Notes: generated by a model not told the origin, from the sequence alone. DNA of 64,000 bases from Bacteroidales bacterium (GCA_021371855.1 JAJFVL010000018.1:248001-312000), one strand, 5' to 3'. Shown: positions 17,855-26,848, counted from the stretch's first letter. Numbers and translations are program-made.

Positions 17855-18745
17855 ATGAAAAAATTATTTGCCATTTTATTGATATTTATATCGTTATCTT
17901 CTTTCGCCAATAACCGGAAAGGTTTGCTTGTAATAGCTCATGGCTCGCCATCACAACAATGGAACCAGCCGGTACTCGATCTGGAAAACAGCGTTAAGGA
18001 AAGTCTGAAGGCAAAACATATTGATGATTTTGCTGAAGTAAAAGTAGCACTTATGGAGTTTACTGAACCTTCAATATCAACGGTCATCAAAAACATGGAG
18101 AAGGAGGGCATTAACAAAATCTATGTACTGCCATTATTCATAGCTCCTTCAGGACATTCTGTCTATGATGTGCCCACCATACTTGGAGTATATTATAATA
18201 AGAAAATGGCAGAGAGCCTGAAAAAGGAAGGAACAGAGATTGTGGAAACAAAGGCTGGAATCACTATCGGACCATCTCTTAATTACGGCGATGTGATAAA
18301 AAATATCATACTTGACAATGTAAACGAATTGTCTAAAGATCCAAAAAATGAAGCCATTGTGATTTTGGCACATGGCGATGATAACTTTATGCCTTTCTGG
18401 GAAGAACTGTGCAATGAAACAGGAAACTATATTCTGAGTAAAACAGGAATCGAGTATTATGACAAGGCCTTTGTTGAAGTCGGACAGTCGTTTGCCATTA
18501 ACGGCGTAAGTACAATACTGAAAGCAGCTCAAAAAAAGGACAGGGTTATTGTTGTCGGCATGTATCTGTCATCAGGTGTTAAAAATATGCTTGAAACCTC
18601 TGGGATAGTGATTATGGGAAAAATGGAAGACAGCAAAGCAATGCTTGAAGGAAAAGATATCGTCTATTCTGATAAAGGGTTGCTCCCATGTCCTAAAGTT
18701 ACAGAATGGATTGTTGACCGTGCCGTTGAATGGTTAAACCGATAA
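17855..18745 (+). CDS. Secreted CbiX/SirB-type chelatase
   Basis: 297 residues from the ATG at 17855; the longer frame from 17822 is less likely. The first 18 residues (MKKLFAILLIFISLSSFA) are a clear signal peptide, so the enzyme is exported. The class II chelatase fold has two similar halves. The first has LLVIAHGSP (His29) and PLFIAPSGHSVYDVP (His101), the usual metal/tetrapyrrole His pair. The second has VILAHGDDNF (His173) but no second His in VVGMYLSSGVKNM. Family members insert or remove metal in tetrapyrroles; Desulfovibrio has a periplasmic CbiK that binds haem. Beside HmuY, a role in haem handling outside the cytoplasm is more plausible than cobalamin synthesis, but this is inference. 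Confidence 0.82.
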   Translation: MKKLFAILLIFISLSSFANNRKGLLVIAHGSPSQQWNQPVLDLENSVKESLKAKHIDDFAEVKVALMEFTEPSISTVIKNMEKEGINKIYVLPLFIAPSGHSVYDVPTILGVYYNKKMAESLKKEGTEIVETKAGITIGPSLNYGDVIKNIILDNVNELSKDPKNEAIVILAHGDDNFMPFWEELCNETGNYILSKTGIEYYDKAFVEVGQSFAINGVSTILKAAQKKDRVIVVGMYLSSGVKNMLETSGIVIMGKMEDSKAMLEGKDIVYSDKGLLPCPKVTEWIVDRAVEWLNR

Positions 18746-18749
18746 GAAA

Positions 18750-19361
18750 ATGTTACGCAAATTATTTCAAAATACAAGAAAACCCGGAAACAGTATTGGC
18801 GGTAAAATAATGCTCGCAATGATGAACCGAGGGCATAAACCCTTGTATGATTTTGGTTTGAAACACATTAATTTAAATGAAGCAAAAGAAATATTGGACA
18901 TCGGCTGTGGCGGTGGAAAAATCATAAAAAGAATGCTTCGTATAGCTACCGAAGCTAAAATTGTCGGGTTGGATTATTCTTGTGCCAGCATAAAAAAAAC
19001 CTTGACGCTAAACAGTAAAGCCTTAAAAGCCGGTCGTTGCGAAGCGACAGAAGGCGATGTTAAAGAAATGCCTTTCAAAACAAACCGTTTTGATGTGGTT
19101 ACCGCTTTTGAGACCGTCTTTTTTTGGGACGTAGAAAAAGCGTTTGCTGAAGTTTTCCGCATTACAAAACCCGGAGGCAGGTTTTACGTGCTGTGTGAAC
19201 TCAGCGACCCACAAAAAGGCGAAAAGTGGACAAAGATGATTGATGGCATGAACATCTACACCAAAGAACAGATAAAAATATTTATGGAAAAAGCTGACTT
19301 CTCCGATATCAAGTTTTTTACCAAAAAAGATATGATTTGCGTTACGGGATTGAAAAAATGA
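18750..19361 (+). CDS. Class I SAM-dependent methyltransferase
   Basis: 203 residues with a Rossmann-type methyltransferase fold. Motif I is ILDIGCGGGKIIKRM (about 48-62), followed by IVGLDYSCASIKK (motif II, acidic ribose ligand) and GDVKEMPFKTNRFDVVTAFETVFFW (motifs III-IV). RITKPGGRFYVLCE is a UbiE/Methyltransf_11-type motif. The substrate is not evident. It starts 4 bp after the chelatase gene and its stop overlaps the next start (ATGA), so it belongs to the haem operon. Methylation of a tetrapyrrole or lipid is only a guess. Confidence 0.85.
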   Translation: MLRKLFQNTRKPGNSIGGKIMLAMMNRGHKPLYDFGLKHINLNEAKEILDIGCGGGKIIKRMLRIATEAKIVGLDYSCASIKKTLTLNSKALKAGRCEATEGDVKEMPFKTNRFDVVTAFETVFFWDVEKAFAEVFRITKPGGRFYVLCELSDPQKGEKWTKMIDGMNIYTKEQIKIFMEKADFSDIKFFTKKDMICVTGLKK

Positions 19362-20254
19362 ATAGTAATATGGCAACAAAAAATTATATAAAGAAAAGAA
19401 TTTTGATTGGGAGTGTCTCATTTTTCGCCGTGTTGTTTGCTATGCCATTGGGGCATGCTTTGATGATATGGATGGAGCATTTTATGAGCAGCAATGCAAT
19501 TAACTATTCAGCATTTGCCATGGGTTTTGTCGGGTTGACAATGGTCATTATCGGAGTTTTTGCCAAAGGCGACACCAGGCAAACCCTTTGGGGCTTGTTT
19601 GGTGGATTACTGTTTTGGACAGGCTGGGTTGAATTTCTTTACATTTATATCGCCCACCGGTTTGGGGTGCAGCCATTATTAAATGAAGCCGGCGAAGTGG
19701 TAACCAAACCCGAATACCTGATACTTCCATCTTCGTTCGGGTTTTGGGCAATGTTTATGTTGCTTTATATTTTCAGCATCAAAAGCGGGTGCGATTTTTT
19801 CAGTTGGCTGCAAAAAATATTCTTCGGGAAAAACCGTGAAACGATTAAAATAAAGCCAATTACACATCATGTATCCATTGTTACGTTTATGGAATTGAAT
19901 ATGATACTTTGGACAAGTTACCTCTTATTGCTTTTTTGTTACGATAAAAACTTTATTGGCGACCAAAATATTGTTACCACACTTGTTGCATCCGGTTGTT
20001 TGGCCGGTTCGTTTTTTATGATGCGCAAACTGTTGCGTATTTCGCAATGGGGTTACGCCATCCGGTATGCCATTGCCACAGTAGTTGTTTTTTGGACTTC
20101 TGTAGAAGTTATGGGACGCCGTAACTTCTTTAAAGAAATATGGGTACACCCACTGGCTTATAAAACCGAAATGATAACGATGTTCATTGCATTTGTACTT
20201 TTGGTGGCATTTTTGTTTTTTAATGTAAAACCGACCCGGTCTGCTGGTCGGTAG
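19358..20254 (+). CDS. Unrecognised multi-pass membrane protein
   Basis: 298 residues from the ATG at 19358, which overlaps the methyltransferase stop (ATGA); this overlap decides the start. Hydrophobic stretches suggest about seven membrane segments: residues about 15-35, 48-66, 75-95, 120-140, 175-195, 205-222 and 265-285. A conserved-looking loop reads GWVEFLYIYIAHRFGVQPLL. There is no Walker motif and no known transporter signature. Translational coupling to a methyltransferase and linkage to HmuY and the chelatase suggest a function in the same haem or tetrapyrrole process. I cannot name a family. Confidence 0.75.
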   Translation: MNSNMATKNYIKKRILIGSVSFFAVLFAMPLGHALMIWMEHFMSSNAINYSAFAMGFVGLTMVIIGVFAKGDTRQTLWGLFGGLLFWTGWVEFLYIYIAHRFGVQPLLNEAGEVVTKPEYLILPSSFGFWAMFMLLYIFSIKSGCDFFSWLQKIFFGKNRETIKIKPITHHVSIVTFMELNMILWTSYLLLLFCYDKNFIGDQNIVTTLVASGCLAGSFFMMRKLLRISQWGYAIRYAIATVVVFWTSVEVMGRRNFFKEIWVHPLAYKTEMITMFIAFVLLVAFLFFNVKPTRSAGR

Positions 20255-20260
20255 AGGTGT

Positions 20261-20316
20261 TTTCTTTAGAAAGCAAACAGCACCTCGGTTTACAATATAT
20301 GCTGTTTCTAAAGGAA
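20261..20316 (+). terminator. Hairpin after the haem operon
   Basis: AACAGC/GCTGTT extended by TTTAGAA/TTCTAAA forms a bulged stem just downstream of the membrane-protein stop. The T run is weak, so termination is plausible but not certain. Confidence 0.4.
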
Positions 20317-20377
20317 TTATCACTCTCGATTAATTCCTATATCCCTTCTTTTTGCTATCAAGCCATAAATTTTTCAT

Positions 20378-20385
20378 TACTTTTG
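20378..20385 (+). promoter_or_regulatory. Possible promoter -7 element (TACTTTTG) for the receptor gene
   Basis: TACTTTTG matches TAnnTTTG, with TTG (20352-20354) 23 bp upstream. It lies 70 bp before the receptor start at 20455. A second near-match (TTACTTTG) is closer to the gene. Confidence 0.35.
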
Positions 20386-20454
20386 GCGATTGCACCCCTT
20401 TTAATATCGTAGTTACTTTGCCATCGGTTTTTGACTTAATAAAACAGATGGCAG

Positions 20455-22824
20455 ATGTACAATTACAATTTTCCCTTCCATAAACACAAATCATCACGAT
20501 TAATATCTAAATTATTTTTTCTGTTTTTCATAAATGGTGTAACAACAGCACAAACTACTATTTCAGGAACAGTTACCGATGCTACAGATAACAGCCCTCT
20601 CATCGGAGCATCAGTGGTGGTAGAATCCTTAAATAAAGGTGCCCTTACCGATAATAACGGAAAGTATTCACTCCAATTACCCGACGGCACACATACGGTA
20701 ATTTTTACATTCATTGGTTACGAAAAAAATAAAAAGACAATCAATTTAAAAGGTTCGCCTATACTTTTAAATGCCTCATTAAAAGTTGAGGCAACACAAT
20801 TACAAGATGTAGTTGTAACCGGAAAATCAAAAATACAGGAAAAACGAGAACAACCAAACTCGATATCCATCTTGGATATGAACAAGTTAGAAGGGAGAGT
20901 GCTTTCGTTTGGTGATGTGCTAAATCAGGCTTCCGGTGTAAAAGTCCTGCAAAAAGGAGGATTAGGTAGTTCGTCAAGAACATTTATACAAGGATTAGAT
21001 GGTAAGGGGGTTAGCATATTTGTAAATGGAATGCCAATGGGCAGTTCCGAAGAGTTTCAAGCAAATAGTATTCCCACCGATATGATAAAGAACATTGAAA
21101 TTTACAAAGGTGTAGTGCCTGCTAATTTGGGCGGAGACGGTTTAAGCGGAGCTATAAATATTATAACAAAAGATTTTTCTCAAAGCCATTTTGAGGCCTC
21201 TTATGAAATAGCTTCTTTAAACACCCATCGAGCCAATGTAATGGGAAAGAAGGCTTTCAGTAAATCGGGTATTAGTTTGGATGTGAATGCCTCATACGAC
21301 TACTCCGATAACGATTATGAGTTTAACAGCCCTTATGTCAGTTCTCCTGAAATCATCAGATGCGACCATAATGCATATCGCAATTACACTGCAAATGTCG
21401 GACTTTCATTTACAAAACAATGGTTCGATATCATGTCATTGTCATTCGGTTATGGCAATCAATACAAAGAGATACAGGGAGGTATGATGATTATTCAGTC
21501 CAAAATTGAAAAGACTCATGTTAAAGACAGAGACTTTACAAGTGCTCAGACCTTTTCAAAAAGTCTATTAAACAAGAAGTTACAATTCAGCCTCAGTTCA
21601 ATGATTGATTATTCCGTTGAAAATCTTATAGATACATCGATAATAAGATATAATTGGGACGGAAATACCGAAAAACGTGCTGTTCCTGGCGAATGGGGAA
21701 GTTTCCCCAATAATTCGTATGATAAGTACTGGACAATACGGGAATTGATGAATTTAAAATACGATATAACTGATGCACATTCTGTTAATTGGAATACTTC
21801 GTATAAGTACAATAAAAAAGACCCATCCGACCCGTTAAACGACGAATATTCAACATATTCGGCCACCGGCTACGCAAGCAAACTACAAGCCTTAGTGTCC
21901 GGCTTAACTTATGGGCTAAACTTGTTTAACGGGAAATTGAAAAACGAATTGAGTGGCAAGTTTTTTTATCATTATTCCGAAGTGATGCCAACAAATGAAG
22001 GTGTCATAACAAATGAACTCACCACTACCGAAAACAAAAGTTCTTCTTATGGCTGGTCTGAGGCCATAGCTTGGAAACTGACAAAAAAACTTACCTTCAA
22101 AGCTTCTGCCTCTCAAGCCGTTCGTTTACCGGTTAGTTATGAGATTTTCGGTGATGGGGTGATGATTACTCCATCACCGGGTATAAATCCGGAAAAGAGC
22201 TTCAACATAAATGCTGGTCTTAATTGGCTAATCAAAGGAGATCGGGATTATCCAAATTTCCGCGTTGAAATCAATTCATTCTATATGAATGTGGAAGATA
22301 TGATTCGGCTATTTTCTACCGAGTCTATGAAGATGGCTTACATCAATCTCGATAAAGCAAAAATAAAAGGAATTGAAGGAGATATAAATTCAGAACTTAC
22401 ATCGTGGATTAGTGCCAAAATAAATATCACCTATCAGGATTCGCGCGACAACAACAAAGAGGCGGTAGGCGGAGGTTTTAACTGGCACTACGATTATCGT
22501 ATCCCTAATATGCCATACTGCTTTGGGAACGCCGGAGTCGATTTACATAAAGATAACCTGTTTTGCAAGAACTCGTTCTCTTCGTTCTTCTTCGATGCCG
22601 ATTATACACATGAGTTCGCTTATACATGGGCTGCAAATGATAACAGCACACTTATTATTCCCGAAAAATGGAATTTCAACATTGGTATCAGGCAGTCATT
22701 TGCCAAGCATTATCATGTGTCATTCGAAGTGCATAATCTTATAAATAAAGAACAATGGAGCGAGTTCCGGTATCCATTACCCGGACGAACACTACATTTA
22801 AAACTCAGATATACATTACATTAA
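20455..22824 (+). CDS. TonB-dependent receptor paired with a DUF4374 lipoprotein
   Basis: A 789-residue receptor. After the signal region, residues about 35-120 are a carboxypeptidase-D regulatory-like domain (ISGTVTDATDNSPLIGASVVV), then the TonB/plug start DVVVTGKSKIQEKREQ. The plug runs to about 245, with FGDVLNQASGVKVLQKGGLG, FIQGLDGKGVSIFVNGMPMG and GLSGAINIITKD. The rest is a beta-barrel ending LKLRYTLH. It is followed 18 bp later by a DUF4374 lipoprotein gene and then feoA-feoB. This resembles receptor/lipoprotein pairs for xenosiderophore uptake in Bacteroides (XusA/XusB), so ferric-siderophore import is the leading guess. Confidence 0.85.
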   Translation: MYNYNFPFHKHKSSRLISKLFFLFFINGVTTAQTTISGTVTDATDNSPLIGASVVVESLNKGALTDNNGKYSLQLPDGTHTVIFTFIGYEKNKKTINLKGSPILLNASLKVEATQLQDVVVTGKSKIQEKREQPNSISILDMNKLEGRVLSFGDVLNQASGVKVLQKGGLGSSSRTFIQGLDGKGVSIFVNGMPMGSSEEFQANSIPTDMIKNIEIYKGVVPANLGGDGLSGAINIITKDFSQSHFEASYEIASLNTHRANVMGKKAFSKSGISLDVNASYDYSDNDYEFNSPYVSSPEIIRCDHNAYRNYTANVGLSFTKQWFDIMSLSFGYGNQYKEIQGGMMIIQSKIEKTHVKDRDFTSAQTFSKSLLNKKLQFSLSSMIDYSVENLIDTSIIRYNWDGNTEKRAVPGEWGSFPNNSYDKYWTIRELMNLKYDITDAHSVNWNTSYKYNKKDPSDPLNDEYSTYSATGYASKLQALVSGLTYGLNLFNGKLKNELSGKFFYHYSEVMPTNEGVITNELTTTENKSSSYGWSEAIAWKLTKKLTFKASASQAVRLPVSYEIFGDGVMITPSPGINPEKSFNINAGLNWLIKGDRDYPNFRVEINSFYMNVEDMIRLFSTESMKMAYINLDKAKIKGIEGDINSELTSWISAKINITYQDSRDNNKEAVGGGFNWHYDYRIPNMPYCFGNAGVDLHKDNLFCKNSFSSFFFDADYTHEFAYTWAANDNSTLIIPEKWNFNIGIRQSFAKHYHVSFEVHNLINKEQWSEFRYPLPGRTLHLKLRYTLH

Positions 22825-22842
22825 TTCTTAATATATTTAATT

Positions 22843-24096
22843 ATGACAAACAAATTCTTTAAGTATCTGCCATTTTTGGCACTGACTGTTTCATTGTGCG
22901 TTACATCTTGCAGCAAAGATGATGATAATGACGATAATCAATCAGAAACACAAAAATACGTTTATGGTGCACAGTCTGAAGGTTCATTTTATGTGACCAC
23001 CTTTGGTGAAATACCGGGGACGGGCTCTATTACTTCCGACTTTTCAAAAGCTGTAACCCTTGTTTCGGGGCACTTGTTTCTGGAGAAGTATGGTGATTTC
23101 GTTTACGCCAATTCCGGAGCAATGGGTGATGGAAACGGAGGAGAACAAACTCTTCGCAAGTATTCTGTTAATTCAACAGGAGGGTTGACCGAGGTTGCCA
23201 ATCTGACATTTCCCAACGCCCCAAGTGTGGTTGAAATTATGTTTGTAAGCGAAACTAAGGCTTATGCTGTTTGCTACAAATCGGGAAGCCTTATTATTTT
23301 CAATCCTACGACAATGAAGGAAACCGGTACTCTTGACTTATCAGCTTATGCTGCTTCAGGCCAGGTTGTTGGAGGAAGTGCTGTTGAAAGCGACGGAAAT
23401 CCTGATGCGGGAAGTGGCATAATTGTAGATGGGAAACTGTATTTACCACTCAATCAATTTAATGGTGGCATGACGAATTTTCAAGCATTGGATGTTGATG
23501 GACAAATTGCGATCATTGATGTAGCAACCGATAAAGTTGAAAAGATTATAAAAACATCATTGGTTCAATGTGTTGGTATGTCGGGTCATACCTCTCCGGT
23601 TGCTATGGGTGATTACATTTATTTCAATTCCGGCCCTTTTGCCACAATGTTTGGCATGCCAAGCGGTATTGTCCGTGTAAACAAAAGCACCAAAGAGTTT
23701 GATCCAACCTACCATGTTGATCTTTCTAAAATTGCAGGAGGTGAGACAGGCTCATATTGTATGCAAATGACTGGTGTGAATGGCAAATTGTATTTCATGT
23801 TACATAAACCCAGTCTGAGATCTAATGATAACCAATCGGATTATACAAACAACAAGGATAAAGCCCCCTACGAATTAAATGTAGAATCCAAAAATGGAAA
23901 AATCATTGGACTTCCGGCTACCAGCAGTTGGTCGGCGCAAGCGGTTCTGGCAAAAGATGACTATGTTCTTTTCGGACTTCACGCAACGGCAGGAAGTGGA
24001 TTTTACAGATATTATCCCTCAAGCGGAAAAATGGACAATACTCCTTGCGTAACAACACCAAGTGGAGCTTATAAAGTTCTTAGTCTGGAAGATTAA
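22843..24096 (+). CDS. DUF4374 surface lipoprotein (XusB-like)
   Basis: 417 residues. The signal peptide ends VTSCSKDD, a Bacteroidota lipobox followed by acidic residues that favour surface export. The body looks like a beta-propeller with repeated blade-like strands (YVYGAQSEGSFYVTT, GQIAIIDVATDKVEKI, GIVRVNKSTKEFDP, DDYVLFGLHATAGSGFYRYY), matching the DUF4374 family. In Bacteroides thetaiotaomicron a protein of this type works with a TonB receptor to capture ferric enterobactin-like siderophores; that link is from memory and not tested here. It sits between the receptor and feoAB genes, consistent with iron capture. A third Xus component with a PepSY domain is not seen nearby. Confidence 0.8.
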   Translation: MTNKFFKYLPFLALTVSLCVTSCSKDDDNDDNQSETQKYVYGAQSEGSFYVTTFGEIPGTGSITSDFSKAVTLVSGHLFLEKYGDFVYANSGAMGDGNGGEQTLRKYSVNSTGGLTEVANLTFPNAPSVVEIMFVSETKAYAVCYKSGSLIIFNPTTMKETGTLDLSAYAASGQVVGGSAVESDGNPDAGSGIIVDGKLYLPLNQFNGGMTNFQALDVDGQIAIIDVATDKVEKIIKTSLVQCVGMSGHTSPVAMGDYIYFNSGPFATMFGMPSGIVRVNKSTKEFDPTYHVDLSKIAGGETGSYCMQMTGVNGKLYFMLHKPSLRSNDNQSDYTNNKDKAPYELNVESKNGKIIGLPATSSWSAQAVLAKDDYVLFGLHATAGSGFYRYYPSSGKMDNTPCVTTPSGAYKVLSLED

Positions 24097-24106
24097 TCAG
24101 TAAAAA

Positions 24107-24154
24107 CAGAAATATGCAGAAAGACTAAAAAAGAGTATTGCATATTTCCGTTTT
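24107..24154 (+). terminator. Hairpin between the lipoprotein and feoA genes
   Basis: AAATATGCA (24110-24118) pairs with TGCATATTT (24139-24147) around a 20-nt loop, then CCGTTTT. It could be a weak terminator or an attenuator ahead of feoA. Confidence 0.45.
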
Positions 24155-24168
24155 AAATACTCCCTATA

Positions 24169-24393
24169 ATGAGCACTTTAAATATTCAAAAAACAGGAAC
24201 ATGTTGTCGTGTGATAGGATTACAGGGCGACAGTCATTTTCTTTCCCGTATTATAGCCATTGGGCTTACGCCCGGCTGTGAGGTGGAGATACTCAGAAAC
24301 AGGAAACGGCAACCATTGATCTTGTTTGCCCGCGATTCAATGATCGCATTATCCAGAAAAGAGTCGGAAAACATATTAATCAAAGCATTATGA
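24169..24393 (+). CDS. feoA: FeoA-domain protein
   Basis: 74 residues with the FeoA SH3-like pattern: CRVIGLQGDSHFLSRIIAIGLTPGCEVEILRNRKRQPLILF, where the first Gly-rich turn and the RIxxxGLTPG motif are typical. FeoA associates with FeoB in the cytoplasm and modulates its GTPase or transport activity. Its TGA overlaps the feoB start (ATGA at 24390), so the two are coupled. This is a stand-alone FeoA, unlike the fused one at 11990. Confidence 0.9.
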   Translation: MSTLNIQKTGTCCRVIGLQGDSHFLSRIIAIGLTPGCEVEILRNRKRQPLILFARDSMIALSRKESENILIKAL

Positions 24394-26414
24394 CTGAGAC
24401 TACATGTTGTTGCCCTGTAAAAAAAGAAACTGATTTTAGGAATGCAACCGGTTTATATATTGCATTGTTGGGACAACCCAATGCAGGTAAATCAACCTTT
24501 TTCAACTACCTGACCGGTTCAAACCAGCATGTGGGCAACTGGCCTGGAAAAACGGTTGAAAAGAAAACCGGTATGTTTGTCAGAAATGGCAAAACTTATC
24601 ATATTACGGACTTGCCCGGAAGTTATAGCCTTTCGGCAAACTCACAGGAAGAAATGGTTACCCGTGATTTTATCGCGTCGGGACAAGCCGATTTGGTTTG
24701 CATCCTTGCCGATGCCTCTCAATTAGAACGAAGCATGTTCATGGTGGCCGATTATTCCGGCATCAAATGTCCGGTTATTTTAATTATCAACATGATTGAT
24801 GTTGCCCAAAAGCAGGGGAAAACCATTAACGGACAATTACTTGAGAAACGATTGGGGATACCCGTTGTATTAATGTCGGCTTCGCAAAAAAAAGAATATG
24901 ATTCGTTCATTGAGGCTCTTGACCGCCCATTGCAATCATTAAAAACGGAAGCTCTTTTTGCTAAATATAAAGAAGCGTTGGGCAATACTTTTACCGGATT
25001 ATGCGAATTAACGAAAAATGAAGATTGTAAGTTTTTCTCATCGGAGTGGCTTGCCATAAAATTACTGGAAAACGACAAAGATATTATACTAAAAAAAAGA
25101 AAGCAAAACTTACCGTTAAGTATTGAAAACACCATAAAAGTCGGGAGTTGCAAATTCGACTGGATAAAAGAACTCTTAGATGGAATTGTAACAGGGGGGA
25201 CAAAAAATAGTGAAAAAATGGGACGCTTCGACCGCATTGCAACCAGCCATATCTGGGGCAAACCATTGGCAGTACTTCTGTTGGTGTTTGGTTTGGTCAT
25301 GTCGTTTGCAATTACCGTACCCTGGATGTTTTTTAGTTTCAAATTGCCTCGCATTATTTTTCCATTCATTCACAACTGGTTGAGTGGGTTAGGTTCACCC
25401 GGATGGACAATTTCTTTATCCGAAACCTTGTTCAATGCTTGTGGCACCTCTATTGGCATGATTGGGTTTATTGCAGGTAGCAGCCTGGTTTTTGGCTTCC
25501 TCGAAGATGTCGGGTACATGGCCCGTGTTGCGTATGTTTTTGACGGGGCTATGTCAAAAATCAAGCTTCAGGGCAAATCCATGATGGCGTTTATGATGAG
25601 TTTTGGGTGCTCAATGGGTGGTTCTCTTGGGGCCAGGGTTGTCGATAGTTGGGGGCAGCGCGTATTGACAATGGCATTGGCTTGGTTAATGCCTTGCGCC
25701 GGTACCTGGGCCGTCATTTCTGTTTTCGGGACTGCTTTCTTTGGCATCAATACCATTTGGATACTTCTGTCCATGTTTTTGTGTTCAGCCATTATAATGT
25801 TAATCGCTGCAAAAGTATTTTCGCCAAAATTGGTAGGCAAAACAGCACAATATGGAATGATTATGGAACTTCCACCCTATCATGCCCCTAAATGGGGCAG
25901 TTTGTTCCGCCTGGTGTTTTCCCGTATGGGGAGTTTTGCTAAAAGGGCTTTTACATTTATTTTAGGTGTAACAGCGGTATTTTGGTTTTTGGCTTTTACT
26001 CCCGATGGACATATTGAAAACAGCCTGATATATAAGTTTGGAACTTATATTGAGCCTGTTACCATGTGGGTTGGGCTTCGCTGGCAAACCTTTGTTGCCT
26101 TTGTTTGCTCAATGATGGGCAAAGAAGCTGCATTAGGGGTGTTAAGCTCTGTTTTTGGTACTGTATCGCAAGTTGTGGGCAGAGGCGAGGTCAGTCCGGA
26201 TCTGGCTACACAAATGTCATCTGTATTGACAAAAGCTGAAGCCTTAGCTTTTATGTTTGCCTTCTACTTCAACATCCCATGCTTTGTTGCTGTACTTTCT
26301 ATGAAAGAAGAAAGCCACTCTCTAAAATGGACTTTGCGGATTATGGCTTTTTATATCACGATAGCTTTAATTATGTCAGCCTCAGCATACTATATAGGAA
26401 TGATGATATTCTGA
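24390..26414 (+). CDS. feoB: Ferrous iron transporter FeoB (second copy)
   Basis: 674 residues. The GTPase domain has G1 GQPNAGKS at 28-35, G3 TDLPGSYSL and G4 NMID. The membrane part has DVGYMARVAYVFDGAMSK, MSFGCSMGGSLGARVVDSW and ALAWLMPCAGTWAVISVFG, replacing the SCSARLP of the first copy by PCAGTW. It is shorter than the FeoAB fusion and differs in core motifs, so it is a distinct FeoB lineage, perhaps with a different metal preference (some are Mn or Fe specific). Coupled to feoA upstream and followed after 13 bp by a FeoC-like gene. Confidence 0.93.
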   Translation: MTETTCCCPVKKETDFRNATGLYIALLGQPNAGKSTFFNYLTGSNQHVGNWPGKTVEKKTGMFVRNGKTYHITDLPGSYSLSANSQEEMVTRDFIASGQADLVCILADASQLERSMFMVADYSGIKCPVILIINMIDVAQKQGKTINGQLLEKRLGIPVVLMSASQKKEYDSFIEALDRPLQSLKTEALFAKYKEALGNTFTGLCELTKNEDCKFFSSEWLAIKLLENDKDIILKKRKQNLPLSIENTIKVGSCKFDWIKELLDGIVTGGTKNSEKMGRFDRIATSHIWGKPLAVLLLVFGLVMSFAITVPWMFFSFKLPRIIFPFIHNWLSGLGSPGWTISLSETLFNACGTSIGMIGFIAGSSLVFGFLEDVGYMARVAYVFDGAMSKIKLQGKSMMAFMMSFGCSMGGSLGARVVDSWGQRVLTMALAWLMPCAGTWAVISVFGTAFFGINTIWILLSMFLCSAIIMLIAAKVFSPKLVGKTAQYGMIMELPPYHAPKWGSLFRLVFSRMGSFAKRAFTFILGVTAVFWFLAFTPDGHIENSLIYKFGTYIEPVTMWVGLRWQTFVAFVCSMMGKEAALGVLSSVFGTVSQVVGRGEVSPDLATQMSSVLTKAEALAFMFAFYFNIPCFVAVLSMKEESHSLKWTLRIMAFYITIALIMSASAYYIGMMIF

Positions 26415-26427
26415 TAAAAAATTAAAA

Positions 26428-26643
26428 ATGATTGAAGAACTATTATTGTTACTGAGTGATGGCAAAAACAGGACAATACCTGAAATTGCTCAGAAATTAG
26501 ACATGAGCGAAAACGAGATTATTGCCATTCATGATTATTTAAAACAGGTGAAAGTATTACCTCAAATAGATGATATTCCGATTTGTTCAGGCTGTTCTGA
26601 CAGATGCAGAAGGGAAAGATGTAATCGGCTTATAAATTACTAA
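26428..26643 (+). CDS. FeoC-like winged-helix protein with Cys cluster
   Basis: 71 residues. The N-terminal 45 form a winged-helix-like segment (IEELLLLLSDGKNRTIPEIAQKLDMSENEIIAIHDYLKQ). The C-terminus carries four Cys at about 53, 56, 60 and 65 (CSGCSDRCRRERC), which could hold an iron-sulfur cluster. Size, domain and position right after feoB fit FeoC, which affects FeoB stability in Gammaproteobacteria. The sequence is too diverged to use the symbol with confidence. A DNA-binding regulator responsive to iron or oxygen is the alternative. Confidence 0.75.
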   Translation: MIEELLLLLSDGKNRTIPEIAQKLDMSENEIIAIHDYLKQVKVLPQIDDIPICSGCSDRCRRERCNRLINY

Positions 26644-26662
26644 AGCCATTCATCCACTTTCG

Positions 26663-26785
26663 ATGTTTTGTGTAAGTGTATTTGGTTACGTATCGGTTGT
26701 TTTTTCCGGAATCAGGTTTGGGTTGCTGGCAACAATACTTGTTGGCCGATTTGTAAATTATAAAGAAAACTTAGCAAATCAATAA
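26663..26785 (+). CDS. Possible 40-residue membrane peptide
   Basis: A small frame MFCVSVFGYVSVVFSGIRFG continuing LLATILVGRF, with one hydrophobic segment and a basic end. It follows the FeoC-like gene by 20 bp. Small membrane peptides sometimes accompany feo operons, but no ribosome-binding site is clear. Treat as a candidate only. Confidence 0.3.
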   Translation: MFCVSVFGYVSVVFSGIRFGLLATILVGRFVNYKENLANQ

Positions 26786-26848
26786 CATCCCATATTTAAG
26801 TGATGAAATTATAAAAAAAATCACAAAAAGTAGTGATTGCACAAAAAC

